A stretch of 64,000 nt of DNA from Flavobacterium quisquiliarum. Lineage in GTDB: Bacteria > Bacteroidota > Bacteroidia > Flavobacteriales > Flavobacteriaceae. The stretch spans positions 217,878-281,877 of the forward strand of contig NZ_WWEM01000035.1 in NCBI RefSeq assembly GCF_019308285.1. Direction: 5' to 3'. The position numbers and the translations under genes are program-made. The notes under the pieces are model-generated. The model was not told where the DNA came from. It did not search any database and saw only the letters and a program-made list of their open reading frames with translations. Below, in pieces: positions 18,944-25,890 of this stretch. How positions within the stretch are numbered: position 1 is the first letter of the stretch; the number at the start of each line of letters is the position of its first letter.

Positions 18944-19504
18944 ATGTCAGTAAAAATTAGATTACAAAGACACGGTAAAAAAGGAAAACCTTTTTACTGG
19001 GTAGTAGCTGCAGATGCACGCTCAAAAAGAGATGGTAGATACTTAGAGAAAATCGGTACTTACAATCCAAACACTAACCCAGCAACTGTTGAGTTAAACC
19101 TTGACAGCGCAGTTAAATGGTTACACAATGGTGCTCAACCAACTGATACTGCTAGAGCTATCCTTTCTTACAAAGGTGCTTTATTGAAACACCACCTTGA
19201 TGGAGGTATTCGTAAGGGAGCTTTAACTCAAGAACAAGCTGACGCTAAATTAGCTGCTTGGTTAGAGGCTAAAGCTGGAAAAGTTGATGCTAAAAAAGAT
19301 GGTTTATCAAAAGCACAAGCTGATGTTAAAGCTAAAGCTTTAAAAGCTGAAAAAGAAGTTAACGCTAAACGTGTTGCTGATGCTGCCGCTGCACAAGCTG
19401 AAGCTGCTGCCGCTGCACAAGCTGCTGAGGCTACAGAAGAAGTTGCTGAAGCAACTGAAGAAGCTCCTGCTGCTGAAGAGAATAACGAAACAACTGAAGC
19501 ATAA
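18944..19504 (+). CDS. rpsP: 30S ribosomal protein S16 with long acidic Ala-rich tail
   Basis: Residues 1-80 are ordinary S16 (MSVKIRLQRHGKKGKPFYWVVAADARSKRDGR split across the N-terminus; YLEKIGTYNPN), a small-subunit assembly protein. The family is usually 80-90 residues, but this one has 186. The extra part is a Lys/Ala helix-like segment (DAKKDGLSKAQADVKAKAL) followed by an Ala/Glu-rich low-complexity tail (EATEEVAEATEEAPAAEE). Such tails are known in Bacteroidetes S16. It is followed 15 nt later by rimM, the usual pairing. Confidence 0.96.
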   Translation: MSVKIRLQRHGKKGKPFYWVVAADARSKRDGRYLEKIGTYNPNTNPATVELNLDSAVKWLHNGAQPTDTARAILSYKGALLKHHLDGGIRKGALTQEQADAKLAAWLEAKAGKVDAKKDGLSKAQADVKAKALKAEKEVNAKRVADAAAAQAEAAAAAQAAEATEEVAEATEEAPAAEENNETTEA

Positions 19505-19519
19505 TTTTACTTAGCGATA

Positions 19520-20044
19520 ATGCGTAAAGAAGACTGTTTTTATTTAGGTAAAATCGCTAAAAAATTTAGTTTCAAGGGTGAAGTTCTGATCTATTTAGAC
19601 ACAGACGAACCTGAGTTATACGAAAATCTGGAATCAGTGTTTGTTGAGCACAACAAACACTTGGTTCCTTTTTTTATTGAATCAAGCTCAATGCACAAAA
19701 ACGACTTTCTTAGAGTTCGTTTTGAAGATGTAAATACCGAAGAAGATGCTGATGCTCTTGTTGGAAATGGTATTTATCTTCCTTTATCAATGTTGCCAAA
19801 ACTTACTGGCAACAAATTCTACTATCACGAAGTTATTGGTTTTGAAATCGAAGACAAACGTTTAGGTGTTTTCGGAAAAATTACTTCTATTAATGACTCT
19901 TCTTCACAGCCTCTTTTTGAAGTTCTAAATGGCGAAGTAGAGATTTTAGTCCCAATGATTGATCAATTCCTTGTGAAAATTGATCGCGAAAACAAAAAAG
20001 TTATCATGAATCTTCCTGAAGGTCTTGTGGAGATGTATCTTTAG
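19520..20044 (+). CDS. rimM: Ribosome maturation factor RimM
   Basis: The 174-residue product helps mature the 30S head and binds S19. It shows the N-terminal RimM barrel (LGKIAKKFSFKGEVLIYLDTD, written here in part) and the C-terminal PRC-barrel (KFYYHEVIGFEIED, PLFEVLNGEVEILVPMIDQF). It follows rpsP by 15 nt, so the two form one operon. Confidence 0.95.
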   Translation: MRKEDCFYLGKIAKKFSFKGEVLIYLDTDEPELYENLESVFVEHNKHLVPFFIESSSMHKNDFLRVRFEDVNTEEDADALVGNGIYLPLSMLPKLTGNKFYYHEVIGFEIEDKRLGVFGKITSINDSSSQPLFEVLNGEVEILVPMIDQFLVKIDRENKKVIMNLPEGLVEMYL

Positions 20045-20224
20045 GTTTAAATTTCCAAATCTTAAATTCCAAATTCCAAGCCATAGCAACGTTAAATTCG
20101 GGCTTTTTTAAAACTCCAAATTCCCAAAAGAATACAATTTTTTCGACACTAATTTGAAAGAAAAAACTTTCTTTTTAATTCTTTTGTTTATATTTATTGT
20201 TTAATAAATTGGAATTTTATACTC

Positions 20225-20581
20225 ATGATGAGTAAGCCATACAATCTAGAAGAAAGAACCTTTTTGTTTGCAAAAGAATGTAGAATCTATATTCGTACTC
20301 TACCTAAAACCACATCGAATATTGAAGATGGCAAACAATTAGTACGCTCCTCTGGTTCTGTTGGAGCAAATTACATTGAAGCAAATGAAAATCTTGGAGA
20401 TAAAGATTTGTTATTTCGTCTTAAAATTGCACGAAAAGAAGCAAAAGAATCAAAATTTTGGCTTCAATTATTAAACGATTTAAATCCGGACCAAAAAGAA
20501 TTGTCTGAATCTTTATTATTTGAAATTGAGGAGTTACGAAAAATTCTTTCTGCCATAATTACCAAAACTTCTAAGCTGTAA
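20225..20581 (+). CDS. Four-helix-bundle protein (23S rRNA intervening-sequence protein family)
   Basis: This 118-residue all-helical protein carries the family signature (QLVRSSGSVGANYIEAN, KIARKEAKESKFWLQLL). Homologues occur inside rRNA intervening sequences in some bacteria, but most, like this one, are free-standing genes of unknown function. Two ATG codons open the frame (20225 and 20228) and I cannot choose between them. Confidence 0.88.
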   Translation: MMSKPYNLEERTFLFAKECRIYIRTLPKTTSNIEDGKQLVRSSGSVGANYIEANENLGDKDLLFRLKIARKEAKESKFWLQLLNDLNPDQKELSESLLFEIEELRKILSAIITKTSKL

Positions 20582-20703
20582 ATTAATATTTAATCTTACT
20601 TTTGCAACTCAACAAAATTATCCACTTCAATTGAAATTTTCATTTTGAAATTTCTGCTCAATAATTGGAATTTGGTATTTAAAAAAATTGGTATTTTATT
20701 TTT

Positions 20704-21411
20704 ATGTTTCAGTTTAAGCAATTCTCTATCAACCAGGATCGTTGTGCGATGAAAGTGGGCACAGATGGTGTTTTACTTGGTGCTTGGGCTCCTGTTTTTC
20801 ATAATCCGTTTAGTGTTTTAGATATTGGCGCCGGAACTGGAATTATTGCTCTAATGCTGGCACAGAGAAGTTATGCGGAACAAATTGATGCTCTTGAAAT
20901 TGATGAAGACGCTTATGAGCAAGCTGTAGAAAATTTTGAAGCTTCTCCTTGGGGAGATCGTTTATTTTGTTTTCATGCTGGTTTAGATGAATTTATTGAA
21001 GAACCTGAAGACGAATATGATTTGATTGTTTCAAATCCGCCTTTTTATGCTGAAGATTACAAAACTGAAGATGAACAGCGTGACCTAGCAAGATTTCAAG
21101 ATGCAATGCCTTTTGAAGAAATTGTTGAAGCTGCTGATTTATTACTTTCTGAAAACGGAATTCTTGCCATAATTATTCCTTTTAAAGAAGAAGAAAAATT
21201 TATTGCTTTAGCCAAAGAAACTGAATTATATCCATTAAAAATTACCCGAGTAAAAGGCACTCCAAAATCAGAAATCAAACGAAGTTTACTGGCTTTTAGC
21301 CGAAAAGAAGTTTTTGAAATTGAAATCGACGAACTTGTTATCGAAATAGAAAGACACGTTTATACTCCAGAATATATTGAATTGACTAAGGATTTTTATT
21401 TGAAATTCTAA
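20704..21411 (+). CDS. trmN6: tRNA1(Val) adenine(37)-N6-methyltransferase-like protein
   Basis: The 235-residue protein is a class I SAM-dependent methyltransferase with motif I VLDIGAGTGIIALMLAQR and catalytic motif IV NPPF (SNPPFYAED). NPPF/NPPY marks N6-adenine methyltransferases. Length and N-terminus (FKQFSINQDRCAMKVGTDGV) match the YfiC/TrmN6 group that modifies A37 of tRNA-Val. The gene ends 4 nt into the convergent HlyD gene. Confidence 0.87.
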   Translation: MFQFKQFSINQDRCAMKVGTDGVLLGAWAPVFHNPFSVLDIGAGTGIIALMLAQRSYAEQIDALEIDEDAYEQAVENFEASPWGDRLFCFHAGLDEFIEEPEDEYDLIVSNPPFYAEDYKTEDEQRDLARFQDAMPFEEIVEAADLLLSENGILAIIIPFKEEEKFIALAKETELYPLKITRVKGTPKSEIKRSLLAFSRKEVFEIEIDELVIEIERHVYTPEYIELTKDFYLKF

Positions 21412-22700
21412 ACCTGCTCAAATATACTCTTAAACTGATATAATATTCTTTGTAATAACCTTAAATCTTCTGTTACAATTTCGGCGCTTCCTTTCATTTC
21501 CTGCTGAAAAACAATCTGTTTATCATAAGAAGTTTTTAATCCGTTAGGAAGCGAAACATCAACGAGTAAATTCCCATCTTTATCCGGAACTAGGGAAATA
21601 TTTTTGATTTCACCTTTCAGCACACCAAATTCGCGGTCTGGATAATTTGCCAAACGAATATTAACTCTCTGCCCTACTTTTATTTTTCCAGAATTTAAGG
21701 CTGGTGCTTTTACCTTTCCAACAAACCCATTTTTAGCATCAGGGATTATAGAAAAAACATTGTCGCCAACATTAATGGTTTGATTTTCATTCCAAACCTG
21801 AAGAAAAGTAACTACACCGCTCACGGACGATTTTAAGGTATAAGCTAACTCCCAGTCTTTTATTACTTTTTTTAACTGATAAAAAGACTGTGCCATGCTT
21901 CGTCCTAAGTTAACTTCTTCTCTAGTGCTATTTATCTGAGAATTCTGACTTGATTTTGTATTATCAATCAAAGATGATTTTAACTGAGAAATTGACGTTA
22001 AAAGGCCTCTATAATTCTTCTGCGCCTGCAAAAAACCCAGTTTTTTTACTTCCATATCCTGAGCCGAAATAATTCCTTTTTTAAATAAGGCTTCAAAACG
22101 GGCTATTTCATTTTTTTGCAGTTCCAATTCACTTTCATTAATCACTTTCTGTTGTTGCAGAATATCCAATCTTTCTTTCAACTGAATTTTCTCTGAGCTC
22201 TGAGCCCTGCTTTCCACATCAAAAGGATGAAGGCTTTCGTTTAATTGCTGCGCTTGATAATCTTTCTGGAAAACGGCAAAAGCACTTTCGATTTCGCCTA
22301 ACTGTTTATTTTTCAATAACTCAAAAGAGAATGCTTTTCCTGAATTAATATCATAACTATCAACAACTTTCTTTAACAGAAAAACATCTTTATAATTGGC
22401 TGTATTTTCGATAATGGCCAGCGTACTGTTTTTTAAAACTTCTGATTTATCTTTAACCAAAATGACTTCAATTCTTCCAGAAGATTTTGAAACAATTTTC
22501 TCTGGCGGAATATTAGTTGTGATAATAATTTCTGCCTTTACTACATCAGGGTATTTAACAAACCATGACACAAAGAACAGCATAACAATAATAGCAAATA
22601 TCAGAACTGTTCCCCATCGTATCATCCAATGTGGTACTTTGGTCAGAATGTCCTGAACTTCTTCACTTCTTAATTCAAAAGTATCTTTTTCTTCCACCAT
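21408..22700 (-). CDS. HlyD-family periplasmic adaptor of a peptide exporter
   Basis: This 430-residue membrane fusion protein has a short cytoplasmic N-terminus, one membrane span at about residues 28-50 (WGTVLIFAIIVMLFFVSWFV) and a lipoyl-like half motif (IVSKSSGRIEVILVKD). A long coiled-coil region at about 160-270 follows, then the second half motif and a beta-barrel (SGVVTFLQVWNENQTINVGD). It starts 2 nt after the ABC exporter gene, so they are one transcription unit. It should link the exporter to a TolC-like outer-membrane channel, which is not in the window. Confidence 0.93.
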   Translation of the reverse strand: MVEEKDTFELRSEEVQDILTKVPHWMIRWGTVLIFAIIVMLFFVSWFVKYPDVVKAEIIITTNIPPEKIVSKSSGRIEVILVKDKSEVLKNSTLAIIENTANYKDVFLLKKVVDSYDINSGKAFSFELLKNKQLGEIESAFAVFQKDYQAQQLNESLHPFDVESRAQSSEKIQLKERLDILQQQKVINESELELQKNEIARFEALFKKGIISAQDMEVKKLGFLQAQKNYRGLLTSISQLKSSLIDNTKSSQNSQINSTREEVNLGRSMAQSFYQLKKVIKDWELAYTLKSSVSGVVTFLQVWNENQTINVGDNVFSIIPDAKNGFVGKVKAPALNSGKIKVGQRVNIRLANYPDREFGVLKGEIKNISLVPDKDGNLLVDVSLPNGLKTSYDKQIVFQQEMKGSAEIVTEDLRLLQRILYQFKSIFEQV

Positions 22701-22702
22701 AA

Positions 22703-24895
22703 TTAATTTCCTAACTGCAGCTGGTTTTTAACTAATTCAAAATAATTGCCTTTTTGCTCTACTAAAGCAGAATGATTCCCAATCTCAATAATTTTTCCTT
22801 TATCCAAAACTACAATCTGATCTGCATTCATCACCGTACTTAGTCGATGCGCAATTACAACTACTGTTTTATTCTCGAAAAAGAGATCCAGTTTTCTCAT
22901 AATTTCTTTTTCATTATTGGCATCCAAAGCCGAAGTAGCCTCATCAAAAAACAAAATTTCTGGGTTTTTGTAAACTGCTCTTGCAATTAAAAGGCGCTGT
23001 TTTTGTCCTGTACTCATTCCAACTCCGTCTCCTCCTATTTTTGTATTATATCCTAAAGGAAGTCCGCCAATATATTCTTTAATATTAGCAACATCTGAAG
23101 CGTAAAGCAACCGTTCTTTATCTATCCGATCAACGCCGAGAGCAATATTATTGGCGATGGTATCACTAAAAATATAGCCTTCCTGCATTACCGCTCCAAT
23201 ATTTGACCTCCAGGCTTTCTGTGAAATATTCTTTAACTGTGTATTACCAATAGTCACTTCTCCTTTTTCAGGATCATAGAACTTCAAAAGCAGTTTCATC
23301 AGAGTTGTTTTTCCGCTGCCGCTGACGCCTACAATCGCAGTTACCTTTTTGGCTGGAATTATTAAGCTCAGATTATCCAATACTGGAATATCTGAACCTA
23401 GATAACGATAAGTAAGGTTTTTAATCTCAATATCAGCATCAAAAGGCACTTCACTTGTCTGATGCGCTTCCTGTTGCAATTCGTCTTCTTTTTGATGGAT
23501 TTCGGATAATCTCGCCAACGAAATTTTAGCATCCTGAAACTCTCTTACAAATTCTATTAATTGTGTTATTGGCCCGTTTAAACTTCCTACGATGGCACTA
23601 ATTGCCAACATCATACCGAGTGTTATCGAACCATCAATCACCAATTTCGCAGAAAGCAGAATAATAAATATGTTTTTTAATTCATTAATTACAGAAGAAC
23701 CAATGGTCTGTGTCTGTTCTAGAATCAATCCTTTTATTGAAACCCTGAAAAGTCTTGCTTGTACATATTCCCAGCCCCATCTTTTTTGCTTTTCGGCATT
23801 ATGAAGTTTTATTTCCTGCATGCCGTTAATAAGTTCCATTACTTTACTCTGCTCTTTCGAAACTTCTGCAAAACGCTTATAATCTAAAGCTTCTCTTCTT
23901 TTTAGAAACAATGTGATCCATCCGAAATAAAAAACACTGCCTACAAAGAATACCAAAAATATCTGTATATTGAAATAAGCTAAAACTGCTCCCATTACAA
24001 ACATATTGATAACTGAGAAAAGAACATTTAAAGAAGAAGTAGTTAAGATCTTTTCGATACGGCCATGATCATTTATTCGCTGCATAATGTCTCCAGTCAT
24101 TCGAACATCGAAAAAGGAAATCGGCAGATTCATCAGCTTTATAAAGAAATCTGAAATAAGAGAAATATTAACCCTCGTAGACAAATGCAGTAAAATCCAG
24201 CTTCTGATTAATTCTAAACCTGTTCTTCCTGCAAAAATAAACAACATTGCAAATAGAATTAAATAGATGAAGTTAATGTTCTGATTTTGGATTCCGACAT
24301 CAACAATACTCTGGGTTAAAAAGGGAAAAATTAAATTGAGTAAACTGCTCGCCAAAAGTCCAATTGCAAGCTGAATTAAAAAGGATTTATATTGAAATAA
24401 ATATTTGGATAGGAATCTAAAATCTAATCCTTTATTTTCTTCTTTCTCAAAATCTGATTCAAAAAAGACAGGAGTTGCCTCTATTAATAGTGCAATACCT
24501 TCTTTTGTAGTATCATCGGCATTATGACCAATCCAGAATTTTACAAAATCTTCTTTATTGTATTCTAAAAGTCCAAAAGCGGGATCCGAAATATAATATT
24601 TGTCTTTTTTTATTTTATGAAGGACAACATAATGATCTTTATTCCAATGAAGAATACATGGAAGAGGAGCTTCCTCTATTCTCTGAACTGATAATTTTAC
24701 TCCTAAAGTCCTAAAACCAATTTTTTCGGCAGCATCGCTCAAAAAAAGCAAATTACTTCCTTCGCGAGTTGTTTCGCTGAAATCTCTCAACTCTTGAATA
24801 TTGATTGTTTTGCCGTAATATTTAGCTATGATCTTTAAACATGTCGGACCGCAATCTTTATTATCGGCTTGTCTATAATGAGGGAATCTCTTCAA
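22703..24895 (-). CDS. Peptidase-containing ABC transporter (C39; double-glycine peptide exporter)
   Basis: The 730-residue protein cleaves double-glycine leaders and exports the core peptide. An N-terminal C39 cysteine protease domain has Cys15 in DNKDCGPTCL, His88 in DHYVVLH and Asp104 in SDPA. Six membrane spans follow at about 165-440. The C-terminal ATPase has Walker A GVSGSGKTT, a signature variant MSTGQKQR in place of LSGGQ, Walker B ILFFDEATSALD and switch His in VIAHRLS. All catalytic residues are present. Its likely substrates are the GG-leader peptides encoded at 25213-25857 and perhaps those at 28036-29171. Confidence 0.95.
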   Translation of the reverse strand: MKRFPHYRQADNKDCGPTCLKIIAKYYGKTINIQELRDFSETTREGSNLLFLSDAAEKIGFRTLGVKLSVQRIEEAPLPCILHWNKDHYVVLHKIKKDKYYISDPAFGLLEYNKEDFVKFWIGHNADDTTKEGIALLIEATPVFFESDFEKEENKGLDFRFLSKYLFQYKSFLIQLAIGLLASSLLNLIFPFLTQSIVDVGIQNQNINFIYLILFAMLFIFAGRTGLELIRSWILLHLSTRVNISLISDFFIKLMNLPISFFDVRMTGDIMQRINDHGRIEKILTTSSLNVLFSVINMFVMGAVLAYFNIQIFLVFFVGSVFYFGWITLFLKRREALDYKRFAEVSKEQSKVMELINGMQEIKLHNAEKQKRWGWEYVQARLFRVSIKGLILEQTQTIGSSVINELKNIFIILLSAKLVIDGSITLGMMLAISAIVGSLNGPITQLIEFVREFQDAKISLARLSEIHQKEDELQQEAHQTSEVPFDADIEIKNLTYRYLGSDIPVLDNLSLIIPAKKVTAIVGVSGSGKTTLMKLLLKFYDPEKGEVTIGNTQLKNISQKAWRSNIGAVMQEGYIFSDTIANNIALGVDRIDKERLLYASDVANIKEYIGGLPLGYNTKIGGDGVGMSTGQKQRLLIARAVYKNPEILFFDEATSALDANNEKEIMRKLDLFFENKTVVVIAHRLSTVMNADQIVVLDKGKIIEIGNHSALVEQKGNYFELVKNQLQLGN

Positions 24896-24953
24896 TTTCT
24901 TTTGATTTATTCAAGACTAATGTAGGAAAAAAAATTCTTGTTAATCTATAAAA

Positions 24954-24983
24954 AAACAGAGAAGATATAAATCTTCTCTGTTT
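24954..24983 (-). terminator. Intrinsic terminator at the end of the small-peptide transcript
   Basis: A 13-bp perfect stem (24954-24966 with 24971-24983, arm AAACAGAGAAGAT) has an ATAA loop. The A-run at 24951-24956 reads as a U-run on the minus strand. It would end the transcript carrying the Cys-rich peptides and separate it from the exporter genes. Confidence 0.75.
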
Positions 24984-25029
24984 GGGTATTTATAAACAAA
25001 TTACCAGCAACACAATTTCTTTAGGACAT

Positions 25030-25138
25030 GGCCGCGGTTTTACCCTAACCAAATAAAATCAAACCCAGCGGCCAACTCCTAAGAATCTCAGTACCAATCA
25101 TCAATACTGAGAAAATGCTCAATGTTCCACGATCGAGC
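25030..25138 (-). ncRNA. Candidate structured RNA element in the peptide locus
   Basis: Three stems can form. GGCCGCGGTTT (25030-25040) pairs with AAACC-CA-GCGGCC (25061-25073), 11 bp with a two-base bulge. CTCAGTA (25087-25093) pairs perfectly with TACTGAG (25105-25111). GCTC (25117-25120) pairs with GAGC (25135-25138). The stretch is clearly richer in G+C than its flanks and has no good ORF. It lies downstream of the last Cys-rich peptide, so it may be its 3' UTR or a separate small RNA. The strand is inferred from the surrounding transcription. Confidence 0.4.
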
Positions 25139-25212
25139 GCCTATACATTCAAAAAAAACATGACTAAATTCTAAATAAGGCTATATCGTATTACTTTTAA
25201 AAAAGTTAAAAA

Positions 25213-25404
25213 TCAACAACAAAGACGACTTGTATCACAAATACCTGAGAGTGTATTTATTGGACACTTTTCGCCTGATGGTATTAATATGCATCCTGCT
25301 TCAATAGCATGAATCCAGCACTCTGGAATTCCTCCTCTCATAGTTTTCAGCTCATTTCTCGATATAATTTGAGCACCATTGAGATTTAAAATTTTATTCA
25401 ACAT
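25213..25404 (-). CDS. Double-glycine leader peptide precursor with six-Cys core (peptide C)
   Basis: This 63-residue precursor has a leader MLNKILNLNGAQIISRNELK followed by TMRGG, ending in the double glycine at residues 24-25. The predicted core of 38 residues starts IPECWIHAIEAGC and ends SRLCC, with six cysteines. An even cysteine number suggests three disulfides. The leader matches those of the two neighbouring precursors in length and pattern, while the core is unrelated. It is a bacteriocin- or signal-like peptide of unknown activity, presumably exported by the adjacent C39 ABC transporter. Confidence 0.8.
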   Translation of the reverse strand: MLNKILNLNGAQIISRNELKTMRGGIPECWIHAIEAGCILIPSGEKCPINTLSGICDTSRLCC

Positions 25405-25423
25405 ATTAATGACACAATTTTTA

Positions 25424-25457
25424 ATAGTAACAGAGCATTTTAAAACTCTGTTACTAT
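25424..25457 (-). other. Perfect hairpin between peptide B and peptide C genes
   Basis: A 12-bp perfect stem (25424-25435 with 25446-25457) encloses a 10-nt loop. On the minus strand it is not followed by a good U-run, so it is better viewed as an RNA-processing or attenuation structure that could change the ratio of the two peptides. Confidence 0.55.
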
Positions 25458-25470
25458 AGAAATATTAAAA

Positions 25471-25602
25471 TTAGCAAGCATAGTTTTTTTCAGCAACAGC
25501 ATTGTAACAATTAGGCTCAGTGCTTTCGCCTCCTAAAATGTTTTTCTGCTCTTTTTTTGTAAGCTTTTTAGTTTCTTTACTTTTTAAAATCTTTTCTAAC
25601 AT
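25471..25602 (-). CDS. Short double-glycine leader peptide precursor with two-Cys core (peptide B)
   Basis: This 43-residue gene was found by reading the minus strand and is easily missed by length cut-offs. The leader starts MLEKILKSKETKKLTKKEQK and ends NILGG at residues 24-25, exactly the same length as its neighbours' leaders. The 18-residue core begins ESTEPNCYNAV and ends NYAC, with two cysteines that could form one disulfide, closing most of the peptide into a loop. It lies between peptide A and peptide C on the same strand. Function is unknown; the likely exporter is the adjacent C39 transporter. Confidence 0.75.
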   Translation of the reverse strand: MLEKILKSKETKKLTKKEQKNILGGESTEPNCYNAVAEKNYAC

Positions 25603-25674
25603 AATTGGTTATTTACGTTTTTTGGGCAAGCCTCAAAAATTTGGGAAAATATCTGAGGCATTAAATCTTCAGTC

Positions 25675-25857
25675 TTAACAGCTTCCGACATAATTGTTTG
25701 GCACACAACTCCAATAAGCTGGAACTGTTCCAAATTCTGTACATCTCTTAGCTTTAAATCCTTCCTCACAAATAGGAGCATTACCTCCATTTATTGTTTT
25801 TTGCTCGTTAGCAGTCAATTCTACTGCACCTTTTAATTTCAAGATATTTTTTAACAT
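25675..25857 (-). CDS. Double-glycine leader peptide precursor with four-Cys core (peptide A)
   Basis: This 60-residue precursor has a leader MLKNILKLKGAVELTANEQK followed by TINGG, double glycine at residues 24-25. The 35-residue core begins NAPICEEGFKAKRC and ends NNYVGSC, with four cysteines. The leader closely resembles those of peptides B and C (EQK/ELK then x-x-GG). It starts 33 nt after the stop of the VKOR-thioredoxin gene, so they share a transcript, which fits disulfide formation in the core. Confidence 0.82.
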   Translation of the reverse strand: MLKNILKLKGAVELTANEQKTINGGNAPICEEGFKAKRCTEFGTVPAYWSCVPNNYVGSC

Positions 25858-25890
25858 AACTGCAGGTATTTGGGGTTACTATTTTTTTCT

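Larger units (their letters stand above)
24896..25212. other. Intergenic region with structured element and terminator
   Basis: No gene of recognisable kind lies here. It contains a terminator-type hairpin at 24954-24983 and a GC-richer stem-loop region at 25030-25138, both listed separately. The only ORF of note is an 18-codon one on the minus strand, which I rejected. Confidence 0.6.

Noticed and set aside
25045..25101. 18-codon minus-strand ORF (MIGTEILRSWPLGLILFG) in the structured element
   Set aside because: It has no leader motif, it overlaps both main stems, and it is better explained by the RNA structure. It could be revived if homologues conserve the protein and not the pairing.
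25596..25790. 64-codon minus-strand ORF overlapping precursor A
   Set aside because: It is in another frame over the well-supported GG-leader precursor and lacks any signal or family pattern.
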